A stretch of 64,000 bases of DNA from Rubellimicrobium mesophilum DSM 19309 (GCF_000600335.2 NZ_KK088626.1:1-64000); one strand, 5' to 3'; positions 49,540-59,863 are shown, numbered from the stretch's first letter. Program-made: numbers and translations. Notes: a model not told the origin generated them from the letters alone.

Positions 49540-49959
49540 TCAGGGCTCCGTGCCGCCCAGGGTGCAGATGCGATGCCACTCCTCGGGCGTGACCGGCTGG
49601 ACGGAGAGGCGGCTGTTCTTGACCAGCACCATGTCCGCGAGGGCCGGCTCGGACCGGATCGCGTCCAGCGTCACCGGGCGGGCGAAGGGACGCAGGGCCC
49701 GGACATCCACGCAGTCCCAGCGCGGGTCGTCCGAGGTCGAGTCGGGGTGGCAGGAGGCCGTGACCTCCACGATGCCGACGATCTCGCGCCCCTTCTGGGA
49801 GTGGTAGAAGAAGCCGAGGTCCCCGGGCTGCATGGTCCGCATGTGGTTGCGCGCCTGGTAGTTGCGCACGCCGTGCCACTCGCCGCCCGCCTCGCCGAGC
49901 GCCACCTGCTCATTCCAGCCGAAGACGTCCGGCTCGGACTTGAAGAGCCAGTAGGCCAT
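49540..49959 (-). CDS. EVE-domain protein
   Basis: A 139-residue single-domain protein of the EVE/PUA-like fold, opening MAYWLFKSEPDVFGW, with GVRNYQARNHMRTMQPGDLGFFYHS near 31-55 and the terminal LSVQPVTPEEWHRI. EVE domains bind modified cytosine or RNA bases in studied cases; stand-alone members such as thymocyte nuclear protein 1 homologues have no settled bacterial role. It lies next to gpsA on the same strand with a 30-base gap. Confidence 0.88.
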   Translation of the reverse strand: MAYWLFKSEPDVFGWNEQVALGEAGGEWHGVRNYQARNHMRTMQPGDLGFFYHSQKGREIVGIVEVTASCHPDSTSDDPRWDCVDVRALRPFARPVTLDAIRSEPALADMVLVKNSRLSVQPVTPEEWHRICTLGGTEP

Positions 49960-49989
49960 GTTCTTCCCCTTCGCTGTCCCGGCCCCGTC

Positions 49990-50952
49990 CTATTCCGCCT
50001 TGAGCGGCCGGTCGAGGAGCGCGCGCACCGCCGAACCTACATCGATGTGGCCCTCCACCAGCGCGGCCACGGCGTCGGTCACGGGAAGGTCGATCCCGAG
50101 CCTTTGGCCGAGCCGGGCCGCGGCCAGGGCGGTCGCGGCCCCTTCCACCGTGACGCCGGGCTCGAAGGACTCCCCGCGCCCGAGGTGGAGGCCGTAACGG
50201 TAGTTGCGTGAGCCTTCGGACATCGCCGTGAGCACGAGGTCGCCCAAGCCGGACAGGCCCATCAGTGTTCCATCCTCGGCCCCGCAGACCAGCGCCAGAC
50301 GCCGCATCTCGGCGAAGCCGCGCGTCAGAAGCGCCGCCCGGGCCGACTCGCCGAAGCCGCCCCCCAGGCAGGCGCCGCAGGCGATCGCCACGACGTTCTT
50401 GAGGGCGCCGCCGAGCTCCGCGCCGACGAGGTCGGTCGTGCGGTAGAGCCGGAGCACGGGCGTGGACAGGAGGGCCTGAAGCCGTGTGCCCTCCTCGGGG
50501 TCGGCGCAGGCGAGGGTCAGAGCGGTCGGCAGCCCCCTCGCGATGTCGGCCGCGAAGCTGGGGCCGGTCAGCACCAGCGGTCGGGCCGACGGGATGGCAT
50601 GGGCGATGACAGCGGTCGGGCCTTCCAGGGTCTCGAGGTCGATGCCCTTGCCGCAGGCCACGAGGGGCTTTTCGGCGAGAGCCTCGGCATGATCGGCGAG
50701 GAAGCCCCGAAGGGCTTGGGCCGGGACGGCCAGCAGGAGGATGTCGGCCCGTTCCAGCGCGGCGGGATCGGAGGTCACGTCCAGAGCCGGGGGCAGCGGG
50801 ACGGCGAGAAGCCTGGGATTGCTGCGGGTTCCGGAGAGACGAGCCATGGCCGGTCCGTCCCGCCCCCAGAGGGTGACCTCGCGGGTGCCCGAGAGGGCCA
50901 CCGCCAGCGCCGTCCCGAAGGCGCCCGCGCCGGCGACGACGATCCCGCTCAC
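49990..50952 (-). CDS. gpsA: Glycerol-3-phosphate dehydrogenase [NAD(P)+]
   Basis: Reduces dihydroxyacetone phosphate to sn-glycerol-3-phosphate for phospholipid synthesis. The 320 residues have the nucleotide fold [16 protein letters not shown] (5-20), [16 protein letters not shown], and the catalytic lysine region [28 protein letters not shown] precedes the C-terminal helix bundle. The start overlaps the tsaD stop as ATGA. The gpsA-tsaD pairing is common in alphaproteobacteria. Confidence 0.95.
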   Translation of the reverse strand: MSGIVVAGAGAFGTALAVALSGTREVTLWGRDGPAMARLSGTRSNPRLLAVPLPPALDVTSDPAALERADILLLAVPAQALRGFLADHAEALAEKPLVACGKGIDLETLEGPTAVIAHAIPSARPLVLTGPSFAADIARGLPTALTLACADPEEGTRLQALLSTPVLRLYRTTDLVGAELGGALKNVVAIACGACLGGGFGESARAALLTRGFAEMRRLALVCGAEDGTLMGLSGLGDLVLTAMSEGSRNYRYGLHLGRGESFEPGVTVEGAATALAAARLGQRLGIDLPVTDAVAALVEGHIDVGSAVRALLDRPLKAE

Positions 50953-52043
50953 GACTTGGCTCCCTTCTTCCCCGCCCCGATCAACGGCGCCGCACGGTCG
51001 TCGAGCGGCCAGCGCGGGCGTGCGACGATGGCGGGATCGGGTGGCAGGCCTGCGCGCGCGCGCTCGATGCCGGCCCAGGCGATCATGGCGGCGTTGTCGG
51101 TGCAGAGCAGGAGGGGAGGCGCCACGAAGGCCACGCCCTCCCGTTCGCAGAGGTCAGCAAGGCGCGCCCGGATCAACCCGTTGGCGGCCACCCCGCCCGC
51201 CACGGCAAAGGCGGGCCGCTCGGGCCGGTCGGCGAGGTAGAGCGCCAGCGCCCGGCGCGACTTCTCGGTCAGGATGTCGGCCACAGCGGCCTGGAAGGCC
51301 GCGCAGAGGTTCCGCCGGTCGCTCTCGCGCAGGCCGCCCGCTTCGGCCACCAGGGCGTCGCGGGCCCGCAGCGCGGCGGTCTTGAGGCCGGAGAAGGACA
51401 AGTCGCAGCCCGGCCGGTCGAGGAGCGGACGGGGCAGGGGGATGCGGGTCGGGTCGCCGGCCTGCGCCTCGCGCTCCACCGCCGGGCCGCCGGGCTGGGG
51501 CAGGCCCAGGAGCTTGGCGACCTTGTCGAAGGCCTCGCCGGGGGCGTCGTCGATGGTGCCGCCGAGGCGGTGGAAGCGGTCGGGGCCCTGGACGATCAGG
51601 AACTGGCAATGTCCCCCGGAGACGAGGAGCATCAGATAGGGGAAGGTCAGGCCCTCGGTCAGCCGCGGCGTGAGCGCGTGTCCGGCAAGGTGGTTCACGC
51701 CCCAGAGCGGCAGGCGGGCGGCGGCCCCTAGTCCCTTGGCCGTCATCACCCCCGCGAGGACCCCGCCGATCAGGCCGGGTCCCGCCGTGACGGCGATGCC
51801 GTCGAGATCGGGGAGGTCGAGACCCGCCTCGGCCAGCGCCTTCTCCACGCAGAGGTCGAGGACCTCGGCATGGGCGCGGGCGGCGATCTCGGGCACCACG
51901 CCGCCGAAGGCCGCATGAAGCCGTCCCTGGCCGCGCACCACCGAGGACAGGACCCGCGCCCCGTCCCGGTCGTGACGCACCAAGGCGGCGGCGCTGTCGT
52001 CGCAGCTCGATTCGATGCCGAGAAAGGTGAGCGGCCTGTCCAT
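50949..52043 (-). CDS. tsaD: tRNA threonylcarbamoyltransferase TsaD
   Basis: Transfers the threonylcarbamoyl group to A37 of tRNA. The 364 residues show [15 protein letters not shown] near 8-22, the metal-binding [11 protein letters not shown] and [24 protein letters not shown] and [16 protein letters not shown] follow near the C-terminus. The ATG at 52043 is chosen over a long upstream extension antisense to hemD. It diverges from hemD. Confidence 0.95.
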   Translation of the reverse strand: MDRPLTFLGIESSCDDSAAALVRHDRDGARVLSSVVRGQGRLHAAFGGVVPEIAARAHAEVLDLCVEKALAEAGLDLPDLDGIAVTAGPGLIGGVLAGVMTAKGLGAAARLPLWGVNHLAGHALTPRLTEGLTFPYLMLLVSGGHCQFLIVQGPDRFHRLGGTIDDAPGEAFDKVAKLLGLPQPGGPAVEREAQAGDPTRIPLPRPLLDRPGCDLSFSGLKTAALRARDALVAEAGGLRESDRRNLCAAFQAAVADILTEKSRRALALYLADRPERPAFAVAGGVAANGLIRARLADLCEREGVAFVAPPLLLCTDNAAMIAWAGIERARAGLPPDPAIVARPRWPLDDRAAPLIGAGKKGAKS

Positions 52044-52133
52044 GTCCTTCGGTCCCTGGCCCGCGAGGCTGGCCTTCGCATGGCCCGCCCGCGTAGCATC
52101 CGGGCGGCCCCTGGACAAGGAAAGGATGACGGC

Positions 52134-52847
52134 ATGGACGGCACCGCTCGCCTGTTGCTCACGCGGCCCGAGCCGGCCGCGCGCCGCTTCCTCGCGGCCT
52201 GCGAGGCGGTGCGGGGCCGACCCATCCCGGCCATACTGAGCCCCATCCTGGAGATCCGGCCGGTCGAGGTCCGCCTGGCCGAGTTGCCGGCGGCGCTGAT
52301 CCTCACCTCCGAGAACGGCGTCGCGCGGGCGCGGGAGATCGGGCTCGGAGGGTGTCCCGCCTGGTGCGTCGGGCCCCGCACGGCGGAGGCGGCGCGGGCC
52401 GCGGGCTTCCAGGCCATCGAGGCCGGGCCGGATGCCGAGGGCCTCGTGGCCGCGCTGCTCGCGGCCCGGCCCGAGGGTCCACTTCTCCATCTGCGGGGCG
52501 AGCACGCGCGGGGCGACGTCGCCGAGCGGCTGCGGGGGGCCGGGCTCGACGCCCGCGAGGTCGTGGCCTATCGGCAGGACGCCCTTCCTCCATCGGCCGG
52601 GGCCCGGGCGGCGCTCGACGGCGCGGGCCCGCTGGTCGCGCCGCTCTTCTCGCCCCGGAGCGCCGCGATGCTGGCGACCTGGTCCCCCCGCGCGCCGCTG
52701 CATGTCGTCGCGATGAGCGAGGCCGTGGCCGAGGCGGCGCGCGCCATGACCCCCGACCGGCTCCGGGTCGCGCCTTCGCCGGAAGCCGGGGCCATGGTCG
52801 GGATCACGCTCGACATGCTTGCCGCCTTGGACGCGAGCGCGGCTTGA
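52134..52847 (+). CDS. hemD: Uroporphyrinogen-III synthase
   Basis: Cyclises hydroxymethylbilane to uroporphyrinogen III for heme, siroheme and cobalamin. The 237 residues are poorly conserved, as is typical of HemD, but show [13 protein letters not shown] (7-19), [13 protein letters not shown] and the paired [17 protein letters not shown]. The ATG at 52134 has AAAGG eight bases upstream. It leads mitofilin and hemY. hemC, the preceding enzyme in many relatives' operons, is absent here. Confidence 0.85.
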   Translation: MDGTARLLLTRPEPAARRFLAACEAVRGRPIPAILSPILEIRPVEVRLAELPAALILTSENGVARAREIGLGGCPAWCVGPRTAEAARAAGFQAIEAGPDAEGLVAALLAARPEGPLLHLRGEHARGDVAERLRGAGLDAREVVAYRQDALPPSAGARAALDGAGPLVAPLFSPRSAAMLATWSPRAPLHVVAMSEAVAEAARAMTPDRLRVAPSPEAGAMVGITLDMLAALDASAA

Positions 52848-52919
52848 GGAGAAGGGACGACCGGTTTAGGTAGCGGGTCGCCACAGCGGTCCGCAGGGAC
52901 CCCAAGCGAAGGATCGATC

Positions 52920-54635
52920 ATGGCGCGCAAGGCGGGCCCCGGCGACGGGGCAGAGGACGCCCCGGAGGGGCGCGCGGACCTCACCCCGGAGGAGGGGAGC
53001 CGCCTGTCGGATGCGCGCATCGCCGAGGTTCCGGAGGCGGGCGCCGGGCTGCATCTCTCCAGCCCCGGAGAGGATGCGCGGATCGAGGCGCTGTCCGAGG
53101 AGGGGCTGTCCGCTCTCCCGCCAGAGGAGCCTCGGGCCGGCGAGGCGCCTTCGCCCGACGACCAGGTGTCGTCGTCGGGCCCGGAAGGCTCGTCGGTGTT
53201 TTCCGGGGACTGGCGGCAGGGAGGGTTCGGCGAGGCCCGGAACCAGGGAATCGCCGGACAGGCCGGCCCGACGACTCCGGAGGCCGGGAGCGGGGCGTCC
53301 GATGCGCAGGGGTTCGGAGGGAGGGACGATTCGGACCCTCTCGGGCGGACGAGCCCCCTCGACGCGGCGGATGCCGCAGGCTCCTTCGCTGCGACGCCGA
53401 CCGCCCCCGAGCGGCTCGGGACCGCTCCGCCCGCTCCGCCTCCCTCGCGGCGGCGAGGCGGGTTCGGGGCGTTGCTTCTCGGCGGCATGATCGCCGCGGC
53501 CCTGGGCTTCGGCGCGGCTTGGCTTGCCCATGACCGGCTGGGCCTGTTCCCGGCCCGGCTTCCGGCCGATCTGGAGGAACGGCTCGCTGCCCTCGAGACG
53601 CGTCCGACGTCGGATGCTGAGGCGCTCGGTCCCCGCGTGGCCGAGCTGGAAACGCGACTGACGTCCCTCGAGGAGGCGCCCGCGCCGACCGCCGGGCCCG
53701 CGCCCGCCGTGGATCTGGAGCCCCTCCGGCAGGAGGTGGCCCAAGACATCGAGGAAGCCCGCACCCGCGCGGCCGAACTCGAGCAGCGCATCGCCGCGCT
53801 CGAGGCCCGGCCCGCAGCCCCGACGGGCGAGGAGGCTCCCTTGGGTGCGATCGCGCCCGAGGCCGGTCCGGCGGTCCAGGCCGGCCCGACCACCGACCCC
53901 GAGGCCCTACGTCAGGACATCGTCGGTGCCCTCGAGCCCCGCGTCGCGGAGACCGAGGCCGGGCTGGCGGACGTCAGGAGGGCCCTCGCCGAGGCGCAGG
54001 CGAGCCTCGATGCCCTTGCCGGGCGGCTCGATCAGGCCGAGACCCAGAGCGCCAGCGCCGCCGAGGAGGCGCAGGCTGCCGCGGCGAGCTTGGCCGAAGC
54101 CCAGACCCGCGCCGCCACCGCCGAGACCCAGGCTCGGGCGCGGACCGCGCTTGGCGAGCTGGAAGCTGCCTTCGATGCGGGTCAGTCCCTGGAGGCTCCC
54201 CTCGCCGACCTCGCCGCCACGGGCGTGACCGTGCCGGACGCCCTGACCCAGGTCGCCGCCGACGGCGTGCCGACCCTGGCCGAACTTCGGGACGGCTTCC
54301 CGGACGCCGCGCGCGCCGCGTTGGAGGCGGCTCGTGGGGAGGGGCTTCTGGACGACGGAGGCGGCGTGATGGGCTTCCTTCGGAACCAGCTCTCGGTCCG
54401 TTCGGTGAGCCCCCGCGATGGATCGGACCCCGACGCCGTGCTGTCGCGCGCCGAGGCCCAGCTTTCGGAAGGGCATCTCGATGCCGCGCTGGCCGAGGTC
54501 GACTCATTGCCCGAACCGGTGCGCGCCGCGATGGCGGATTGGCTCGCCCAGGCCCAGACCCGCGCTCAGGCCGGAGCCGCCCTTGCCGACCTCCGCGACA
54601 CCCTTCCCGCTCCCGAGGCTCCCCCGGCCGACTGA
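52920..54635 (+). CDS. Bacterial mitofilin (Mic60-like) membrane protein
   Basis: A 571-residue protein with a long acidic, disordered N-terminus (about 1-180), one membrane segment (about 181-203) and a coiled coil of alanine/glutamate heptads (about 220-430). The C-terminal mitofilin-signature helices include RSVSPRDGSDPDAVLSRAEAQL near 498-519. Such proteins shape intracytoplasmic or inner membranes in alphaproteobacteria and are ancestral to mitochondrial Mic60. The position between hemD and hemY is the conserved one. The catalytic-like tail is intact. Confidence 0.85.
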   Translation: MARKAGPGDGAEDAPEGRADLTPEEGSRLSDARIAEVPEAGAGLHLSSPGEDARIEALSEEGLSALPPEEPRAGEAPSPDDQVSSSGPEGSSVFSGDWRQGGFGEARNQGIAGQAGPTTPEAGSGASDAQGFGGRDDSDPLGRTSPLDAADAAGSFAATPTAPERLGTAPPAPPPSRRRGGFGALLLGGMIAAALGFGAAWLAHDRLGLFPARLPADLEERLAALETRPTSDAEALGPRVAELETRLTSLEEAPAPTAGPAPAVDLEPLRQEVAQDIEEARTRAAELEQRIAALEARPAAPTGEEAPLGAIAPEAGPAVQAGPTTDPEALRQDIVGALEPRVAETEAGLADVRRALAEAQASLDALAGRLDQAETQSASAAEEAQAAAASLAEAQTRAATAETQARARTALGELEAAFDAGQSLEAPLADLAATGVTVPDALTQVAADGVPTLAELRDGFPDAARAALEAARGEGLLDDGGGVMGFLRNQLSVRSVSPRDGSDPDAVLSRAEAQLSEGHLDAALAEVDSLPEPVRAAMADWLAQAQTRAQAGAALADLRDTLPAPEAPPAD

Positions 54636-54671
54636 CGGCCCCTCCGACACAACCGAAAGGCCCGGCCCACC

Positions 54672-56129
54672 ATGCTATGGTCCCTCCTGAAACTCCTCGC
54701 CTTCGTCGCGGTCGTGGCCGGGCTCACCATCGGCGGCGCCTACCTGATGGAGCAGGGAGGCGGCGCGGTGATCGCCATGGGGGGCTACGAGGTGAGCCTC
54801 ACCCCCCTGCAGCTCGCCATCGGGGTCCTGCTGCTCGTGGCCGTGGTCTGGGTGCTGCTCAAGCTCCTGGGGCTCCTGGGCGCGGTGCTGCGCTTCGTCA
54901 ACGGCGACAACAACGCCTTGTCCCGCCACTTCTCGCGCCGCCGCGAGAGGAAGGGCCTCGAGGCGCTCACCGATGCCGCGGTGGCGCTCGCCTCGGGCGA
55001 GGGCAAGGCCGCGCTCGCCCGCGCCACGCAGGCCAACCGCTACCTCGACCAGCCCGAGCTGACGCAGGTCCTGATCGCGCAGGCAGCCGAGATGACGGGC
55101 GACACGGCCCGCGCCGAGGAGACCTACAAGCTCCTCGCCCGTCATGAGCGGACGCGCTTCGCCGGCATCCGGGGACTGCTGCGCCAAAGGCTGGCCCAGG
55201 GCGACGACGTGACCGCCCTGCGGCTTGCGGAGCGGGCCTTCGAGCTCAACCCCCGCCACGCCGAGACGCAGGACGTGCTCCTGCGACTCCAGGCCGAATC
55301 GCACGACTGGGCGGGGGCGCGGCGGACGCTGGGCGCGCAACTCAAGTCCGGCGCCCTGCCGCGCGACGTCCACAAGCGGCGCGACGCGGTGCTGGCGCTG
55401 AGCCAGGCCGCCGACGTGATCGACGACAGCAAGAGCATCGAGGCCCGCGAGGCCGCCATCGAGGCCAATCGCCTGTCGCCGGACCTGATCCCGGCGGCGG
55501 TCATGGCGGCGCGCGGATACATCGCCGCCCACAACGGCCGCTACGCCGCGCGGGTGCTGCGCAAGGCCTGGGACGTGCAGCCCCATCCCGACCTCGCCGC
55601 CGCCTTCGCCGAGATCGTCCCGGAGGAGTCCCCGCAGGAACGCCTGCGCCGCTTCCAGGCGCTGACCTCGCTCCGCCCCGAGCATCCCGAGACGCGGATG
55701 CTCCTCGCGGAGCTTCTGATCGCCGCCGAGGACTTCGCAGGCGCGCGTCGGGCCCTGGGCGACCTTCCCGAGACGCAACCCACCGGGCGCAATCTCACGC
55801 TGATGGCCGCGATCGCGCGGGGACAGGGGGAGGACGAGGCCACCGTGCGCGGCTGGCTCACGCGGGCCCTGGCCGCGCCGCGCGGGCCGCAGTGGGTGTG
55901 CGACAACTGCGGGCGCATCCACCCGCAGTGGGTCCCGGTCTGCGCCAACTGCCATGCCTTCGACACGCTGAGCTGGAAGACGCCGCCGGCCGAGGCCTCG
56001 CTGCCGGGTGGCGTGGAGATGCTGCCGTTGCTTGTCCGGGACGGCGCGGGCCCGTCGCGCGCCTCCTCGGGGCCCGAGGATTCGGACGCCACGGAAGCAC
56101 GGATTCCGGCCTCGGCTCCGCCAAGTTAG
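54672..56129 (+). CDS. hemY: HemY-like TPR membrane protein with C-terminal zinc ribbon
   Basis: A 485-residue protein with two N-terminal membrane segments (about 4-24 and 42-66), the conserved TDAAVALASGEGKAALARATQ region near 97-117, and TPR-like helices to about 395. From about residue 408 a four-cysteine ribbon (CDNCGRIHPQWVPVCANC) is present, similar to those seen in bacterial TPR proteins LapB/YciM. Despite the name, proteobacterial HemY of this type is not a protoporphyrinogen oxidase. It follows mitofilin by 36 bases. Confidence 0.87.
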   Translation: MLWSLLKLLAFVAVVAGLTIGGAYLMEQGGGAVIAMGGYEVSLTPLQLAIGVLLLVAVVWVLLKLLGLLGAVLRFVNGDNNALSRHFSRRRERKGLEALTDAAVALASGEGKAALARATQANRYLDQPELTQVLIAQAAEMTGDTARAEETYKLLARHERTRFAGIRGLLRQRLAQGDDVTALRLAERAFELNPRHAETQDVLLRLQAESHDWAGARRTLGAQLKSGALPRDVHKRRDAVLALSQAADVIDDSKSIEAREAAIEANRLSPDLIPAAVMAARGYIAAHNGRYAARVLRKAWDVQPHPDLAAAFAEIVPEESPQERLRRFQALTSLRPEHPETRMLLAELLIAAEDFAGARRALGDLPETQPTGRNLTLMAAIARGQGEDEATVRGWLTRALAAPRGPQWVCDNCGRIHPQWVPVCANCHAFDTLSWKTPPAEASLPGGVEMLPLLVRDGAGPSRASSGPEDSDATEARIPASAPPS

Positions 56130-56170
56130 GACTTCCCCCTTCCGCAGGGGGGTGCTAAGAGCCGCCCGGC

Positions 56171-56246
56171 GCCGCAGTAGCTCAGCTGGTAGAGCACGTC
56201 ATTCGTAATGATGGGGTCGGGGGTTCGAGTCCCTTCTGCGGCACCA
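56171..56246 (+). tRNA. tRNA-Thr (CGT anticodon)
   Basis: The seven-bp acceptor GCCGCAG/CTGCGGC, D-arm GCTC/GAGC, anticodon stem CGTCA/TGATG (one G-T pair) and T-arm all fold correctly. The anticodon loop TTCGTAA gives anticodon CGT, reading ACG (Thr). The encoded CCA ends at 56246. The 76-base length is standard. Confidence 0.95.
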
Positions 56247-56384
56247 CTGATCTGTTCGTCGAGACCCGGCAACGATCGATAAAGACCTTGAATATATGTA
56301 GTTTTGGAGCCACTTCGTCCGTGGCTGTCCGGCTTTGTTCGCCCATAGCCACCGCGAACTGGGGGCCTTTCGGGCAAGCGCGGT

Positions 56385-56705
56385 TTGGGGGCCGACAGGG
56401 CGCTGACGGACGTGGCGGTGCGGAGCGCGAAGCCGCGCGACAAGGACTACAAGCTCACGGACAGCGCCGGGCTCTACCTGCTGGTCGCGCCCTCCGGGGG
56501 CAAGCTCTGGCGGCTCAAGTATCGGATGCACGGGGTTGAGCGGAAGCTGGCGCTGGGACGCTATCCCGAGATGGCCTTAAGCGAGGCGCGCAAGGCTCGG
56601 GACGCGGCGCGAGAGGAGGCGAGGACCCTTCTGTCCTCAAGCGGCGCCAGCGGATCGGGGCCAAGATCGCGGTCGGGACCACCTTCGGAGCCGTGTCGCG
56701 CACCA
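56385..56705 (+). pseudogene. Remnant of a P4-type tyrosine recombinase (integrase)
   Basis: The first ~75 codons from TTG at 56385 encode the N-terminal arm-binding domain of P4-family integrases: LTDVAVRSAKPRDKDYKLTD, GLYLLVAPSGGKLWRLKYRM, KLALGRYPEMALSEARKARD. Around 56620 the frame shifts, and EDPSVLKRRQRIGAKIAVGT continues in another phase until about 56700, where homology ends. The catalytic domain is absent. It sits 139 bases past the Thr tRNA, a usual insertion point for such elements. Confidence 0.85.
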
Positions 56706-57903
56706 CTTGATCTGACTAGAGCTGGGCAGGTCACGAACCTGGGTTTCAAGCCCCTGATCTGATACACCCTTTCGTCCATCCAGAGTTGCTGGGTGGGGCT
56801 GCCTGCGTGAGATCGGCAAGAGCACATCGCCTGAGCCTTGTCGGTCGGATCCCTGACATGATGTCAGGTCCCCGACGAGTTGGCCTAGAAACCCATATGC
56901 GTCGCCATCTGCGGCCACGAGAGGATCTCGTGGATCGTCAGAGGATGGCTGACAGCGGTGAAGCAGGTCGCCGACATACTCGTAGATCGCTTCAGGCTCC
57001 TGCCGAGCCGAGGAGGGGCAAACCCGAACCCGGCCAGCGGACAGGTTCGCAAAGTTCCTGGCGCGCCTAGACGGCTTGGTCCGAAGTCGACTTCGACCGG
57101 GCGGTCTGGACCGTCTCAGCGTCGCACATGACGGGAGTCGTGGAGCACGCGGTCGCATAGTCCTGCTCTGCTCGACAGTTTCGGAAGACCCTGGGCGGGG
57201 TGAAGACCGGCGGCCTTCTAGAAGGATAGCCAACCCCGTCCGACGCGGCCATGGCGATGCTTCCTCACCGGCTCATGTCCGCTGTGACAGCGGACGGCTT
57301 CCGCAACGCGTCTCGTGACTGGTGCAGAGAGGAGGCAAGCTTTCCGCACGAGGCCGCCGAGCAGGCGCACCCCACATCGTCGGCGACGAGATGGAATGCG
57401 CTCACCCTCGTGGCGATGCGTTCAGGAAGCGACGCGAGCTCATGGAGGCGCCGTGGACGTGTCCGGAGGGTTCTCCGACCGCCCTGACCGAAGGGGAAGT
57501 GCTTGATCGTCACCGGCCCGCACGAGCGATATCCCAGCCCTAAGCTGGGAGTGCATGATTCCTGGGGCCCTTGGCCTTGCGGTCCTGCATCTGCGGGAGA
57601 TGGCCGAGCAGGGGGGCTCCCGTCCGACCGCGCGAGAACGATAGGGCTTGCCCTGACGCGCGCAGAGCGTCGACCGCGACCCGCGCCGGGCCACGAGGGC
57701 ACTCCATCGAGTGGTAGGGAGGCTGGACCGGGCTGGGCGGAGCGAGGCCGATCCCGTGCGCCGGGCGAGACGCGAGATCGAAGCAAACCTCGCCTTCTTG
57801 AGCTGCTCCCCTGGCTTGACCCCCCGGAACAGGAGGCATGGCGAGCCTTCTGTCGGGACGTTCATCCGTGCCCAGGACGTGAGCGCAGATTCCGCGGCTT
57901 CGG
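56706..57903. other. Non-coding debris between integrase remnant and dehydrogenase
   Basis: About 1.2 kb with no intact gene. Base composition and codon phase look unlike the neighbours, and short open frames on both strands break often. At 57806-57855 a frame reads PWLDPPEQEAWRAF, reminiscent of the start of some MarR-type regulators, but it goes nowhere. The stretch probably holds eroded mobile-element or island sequence. Confidence 0.5.
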
Positions 57904-59412
57904 TCAGCCTCCGTTGCCGGTATCCACGTCGCTCTCGGGCGCGCTGGCATCCTCTCCGCCTGCAGCCGGGGTCGCCTCGCCCGTGTAGGTGAAGGCGAGG
58001 ATCGCACCCGGGTTGGCCATCTGGTCGGTGGCGCCGCCCAGGGCGTCTCCGGCGAGCCCGCCCGTGTCGGTCGAGACGTAGATCGTCCGCCCGTCCGGGC
58101 TGATGGCGAGGTCGCGATAGCGGTTCACGGTGTCGAAGAGCCGGTCGGTGTCGCGGATCCAGTTCCCGTCCTCGGTGAGCTTGAAGCGGTAGACCGCCCC
58201 GCCCTTGAGCGAGGTGACGAGCAGCGAGCCGCCCCAGCCGGGGATCGCCCCATCCTCGGGGTAGAAGTCGAGGCCCGAGGGCGCGATCGAGGGCCGGCAG
58301 ATGAAGAAGAGCTCGCCGCAGGCCGTGTCCTCGAGGTTCTGGCCGCTCGGGACCGTGAAGAGGGTCTTCAGGGGCTCGACGAAGTCTCCGTCCCAGTCGC
58401 TCTCCTCCTGGTGCGGCACGTCCGCAGGGACGGATTGGGCGTCGGTGAGGTTGGTCCAGGTCAGGGAGGCGCAGTCGGGTGCCGCCGACCAGTTCGCATA
58501 GGCATAGGACTGGTCGTCGCGGAAGCCCACGACGAAGGGCCAGCCGAAGTTGCCGCCCGACTGGAGCATGTTGATCTCGTCATCGGTGTTGGGGCCGTGC
58601 TCGGACTCGTAGATCTGCCCCTCGGGGCCAAAGACGATCCCCTGCGGGTTGCGGTGGCCGTAGGTGAAGACGTGGCTCCGCACGCCCTCGATCTCCGGGT
58701 TGTCGGGCGGGATCGAGCCGTCGAGCGCCATGCGCAGGACCTTGCCCTTATAGGCCGACCAGTCCTGGGCATCGACCTCGGCCTGGGTGGGTAGCCTTTG
58801 CGCCTCGATGGGCTTGCAGTAGTTGCCGAACTGGTTGGCGCCCTGCTCACCTTGCGTCCGGTAGAGCATCCCGTCCGGGCCGATGGCCAGCCGCCCGCCG
58901 TTGTGGTCGTTGCCGGCGGGGATGCCGGAGAGGAGCTCCTTGGGCTCGCCCAGGGTCTGGGCGTCGGCGTCCCAGGTCAGGCGGACGATCTTGGCGCGTG
59001 GGGCGTCCTGCTCGTCGCCATCCGCGGGCGTGCTGTCATAGGTGTAGGTGACGTAGACGTAGTCGTTCCCGCTCCCTTTGCCAAAGCCCGGGTCGAAGGC
59101 CAGGCCCAGCAGACCTTCGTGCTGCTGGTCGACCAGCACCTCGTCGAGGGTGATGGCGGGCTTGGCCTCGCCGGTCGCCGGATCGACGCGAGTCACGCGC
59201 TTGCCGGCTCGCTCGGTCACCCACAGCATGTCGTCAGGCCCCCAAGCCACTTCCCACGGACCTTCGAGCCCGGTGGCCAGGACCTTGCCCGAGAAGGTCT
59301 CGAGGGGGATAGCCTCTCCTGCTCCTGGCGCTGGAGCAGCCGCCTCCTGGGCAAAGGCCATCGGAATGAACGCGGTCATCCCTAGCACGGCGCTCAGAAC
59401 TGTCCGTCCCAT
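57904..59412 (-). CDS. PQQ-dependent sugar (glucose/sorbosone-type) dehydrogenase
   Basis: A 502-residue secreted beta-propeller. The signal peptide MGRTVLSAVLGMTAFIPMAFA is likely cut after residue 21. LEGPWEVAWGPDDMLWVTER, HEGLLGLAFDP, and NDHNGGRLAIGPDGMLY with the catalytic histidine are the soluble PQQ-glucose-dehydrogenase blocks. GHRNPQGIVF and SEHGPNTDDEINML follow. It oxidises an aldose in the periplasm; the exact sugar is unknown. The ATG at 59412 has AAGGAGG six bases upstream. It is flanked by debris and by an intergenic stretch without genes. Confidence 0.9.
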   Translation of the reverse strand: MGRTVLSAVLGMTAFIPMAFAQEAAAPAPGAGEAIPLETFSGKVLATGLEGPWEVAWGPDDMLWVTERAGKRVTRVDPATGEAKPAITLDEVLVDQQHEGLLGLAFDPGFGKGSGNDYVYVTYTYDSTPADGDEQDAPRAKIVRLTWDADAQTLGEPKELLSGIPAGNDHNGGRLAIGPDGMLYRTQGEQGANQFGNYCKPIEAQRLPTQAEVDAQDWSAYKGKVLRMALDGSIPPDNPEIEGVRSHVFTYGHRNPQGIVFGPEGQIYESEHGPNTDDEINMLQSGGNFGWPFVVGFRDDQSYAYANWSAAPDCASLTWTNLTDAQSVPADVPHQEESDWDGDFVEPLKTLFTVPSGQNLEDTACGELFFICRPSIAPSGLDFYPEDGAIPGWGGSLLVTSLKGGAVYRFKLTEDGNWIRDTDRLFDTVNRYRDLAISPDGRTIYVSTDTGGLAGDALGGATDQMANPGAILAFTYTGEATPAAGGEDASAPESDVDTGNGG

Positions 59413-59863
59413 TGCTGCCTCCTTGGCATCGACAGCCAAGCCGCCAGGCAGGCTGCCGGAGCGGCAACGGGCGAAGGGCCATCACGTTCCCTAAGTCACC
59501 CATACGCTTGGTCCCGCGATCCCTTGCCTCGTATGATTTCAAGCGTCGAACAGAGCCAGGCGCCGAGAATGGAAGGGCCATGACACGGCCCCTTTTCCCT
59601 GACGACGTCCGGGCGACCATGGGGCCGCTTGTGCTATCGAAACGACTCAAGCCCAGGGCCAGGCGCCTCGACTGGAGGCGAGCCGCTTGGCTCAGCCGCT
59701 CTCCCTGAGGCCAACCGCCAGGACTGTCGCTTCGACGATCATGCCGCCCTCATCACTCGCGGCCGGGCTCTCACCTGACTCGACCGGATCAGGCGCTATT
59801 GTAATGTGCTGTCTGAGGCCGATCGCCGCCAAGGTTGCCGGCGAGCAGCCACTGGAGATCGTC
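59413..59863. other. Intergenic stretch before the M20 amidohydrolase
   Basis: Roughly 450 bases with promoters for both flanking genes presumably inside. AAGGGCC/GGCCCCTT at 59573-59594 forms an imperfect hairpin followed by TTTT on the plus strand. I recognise no gene; the frame upstream of 59864 is continuous but does not resemble protein sequence. Confidence 0.45.
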
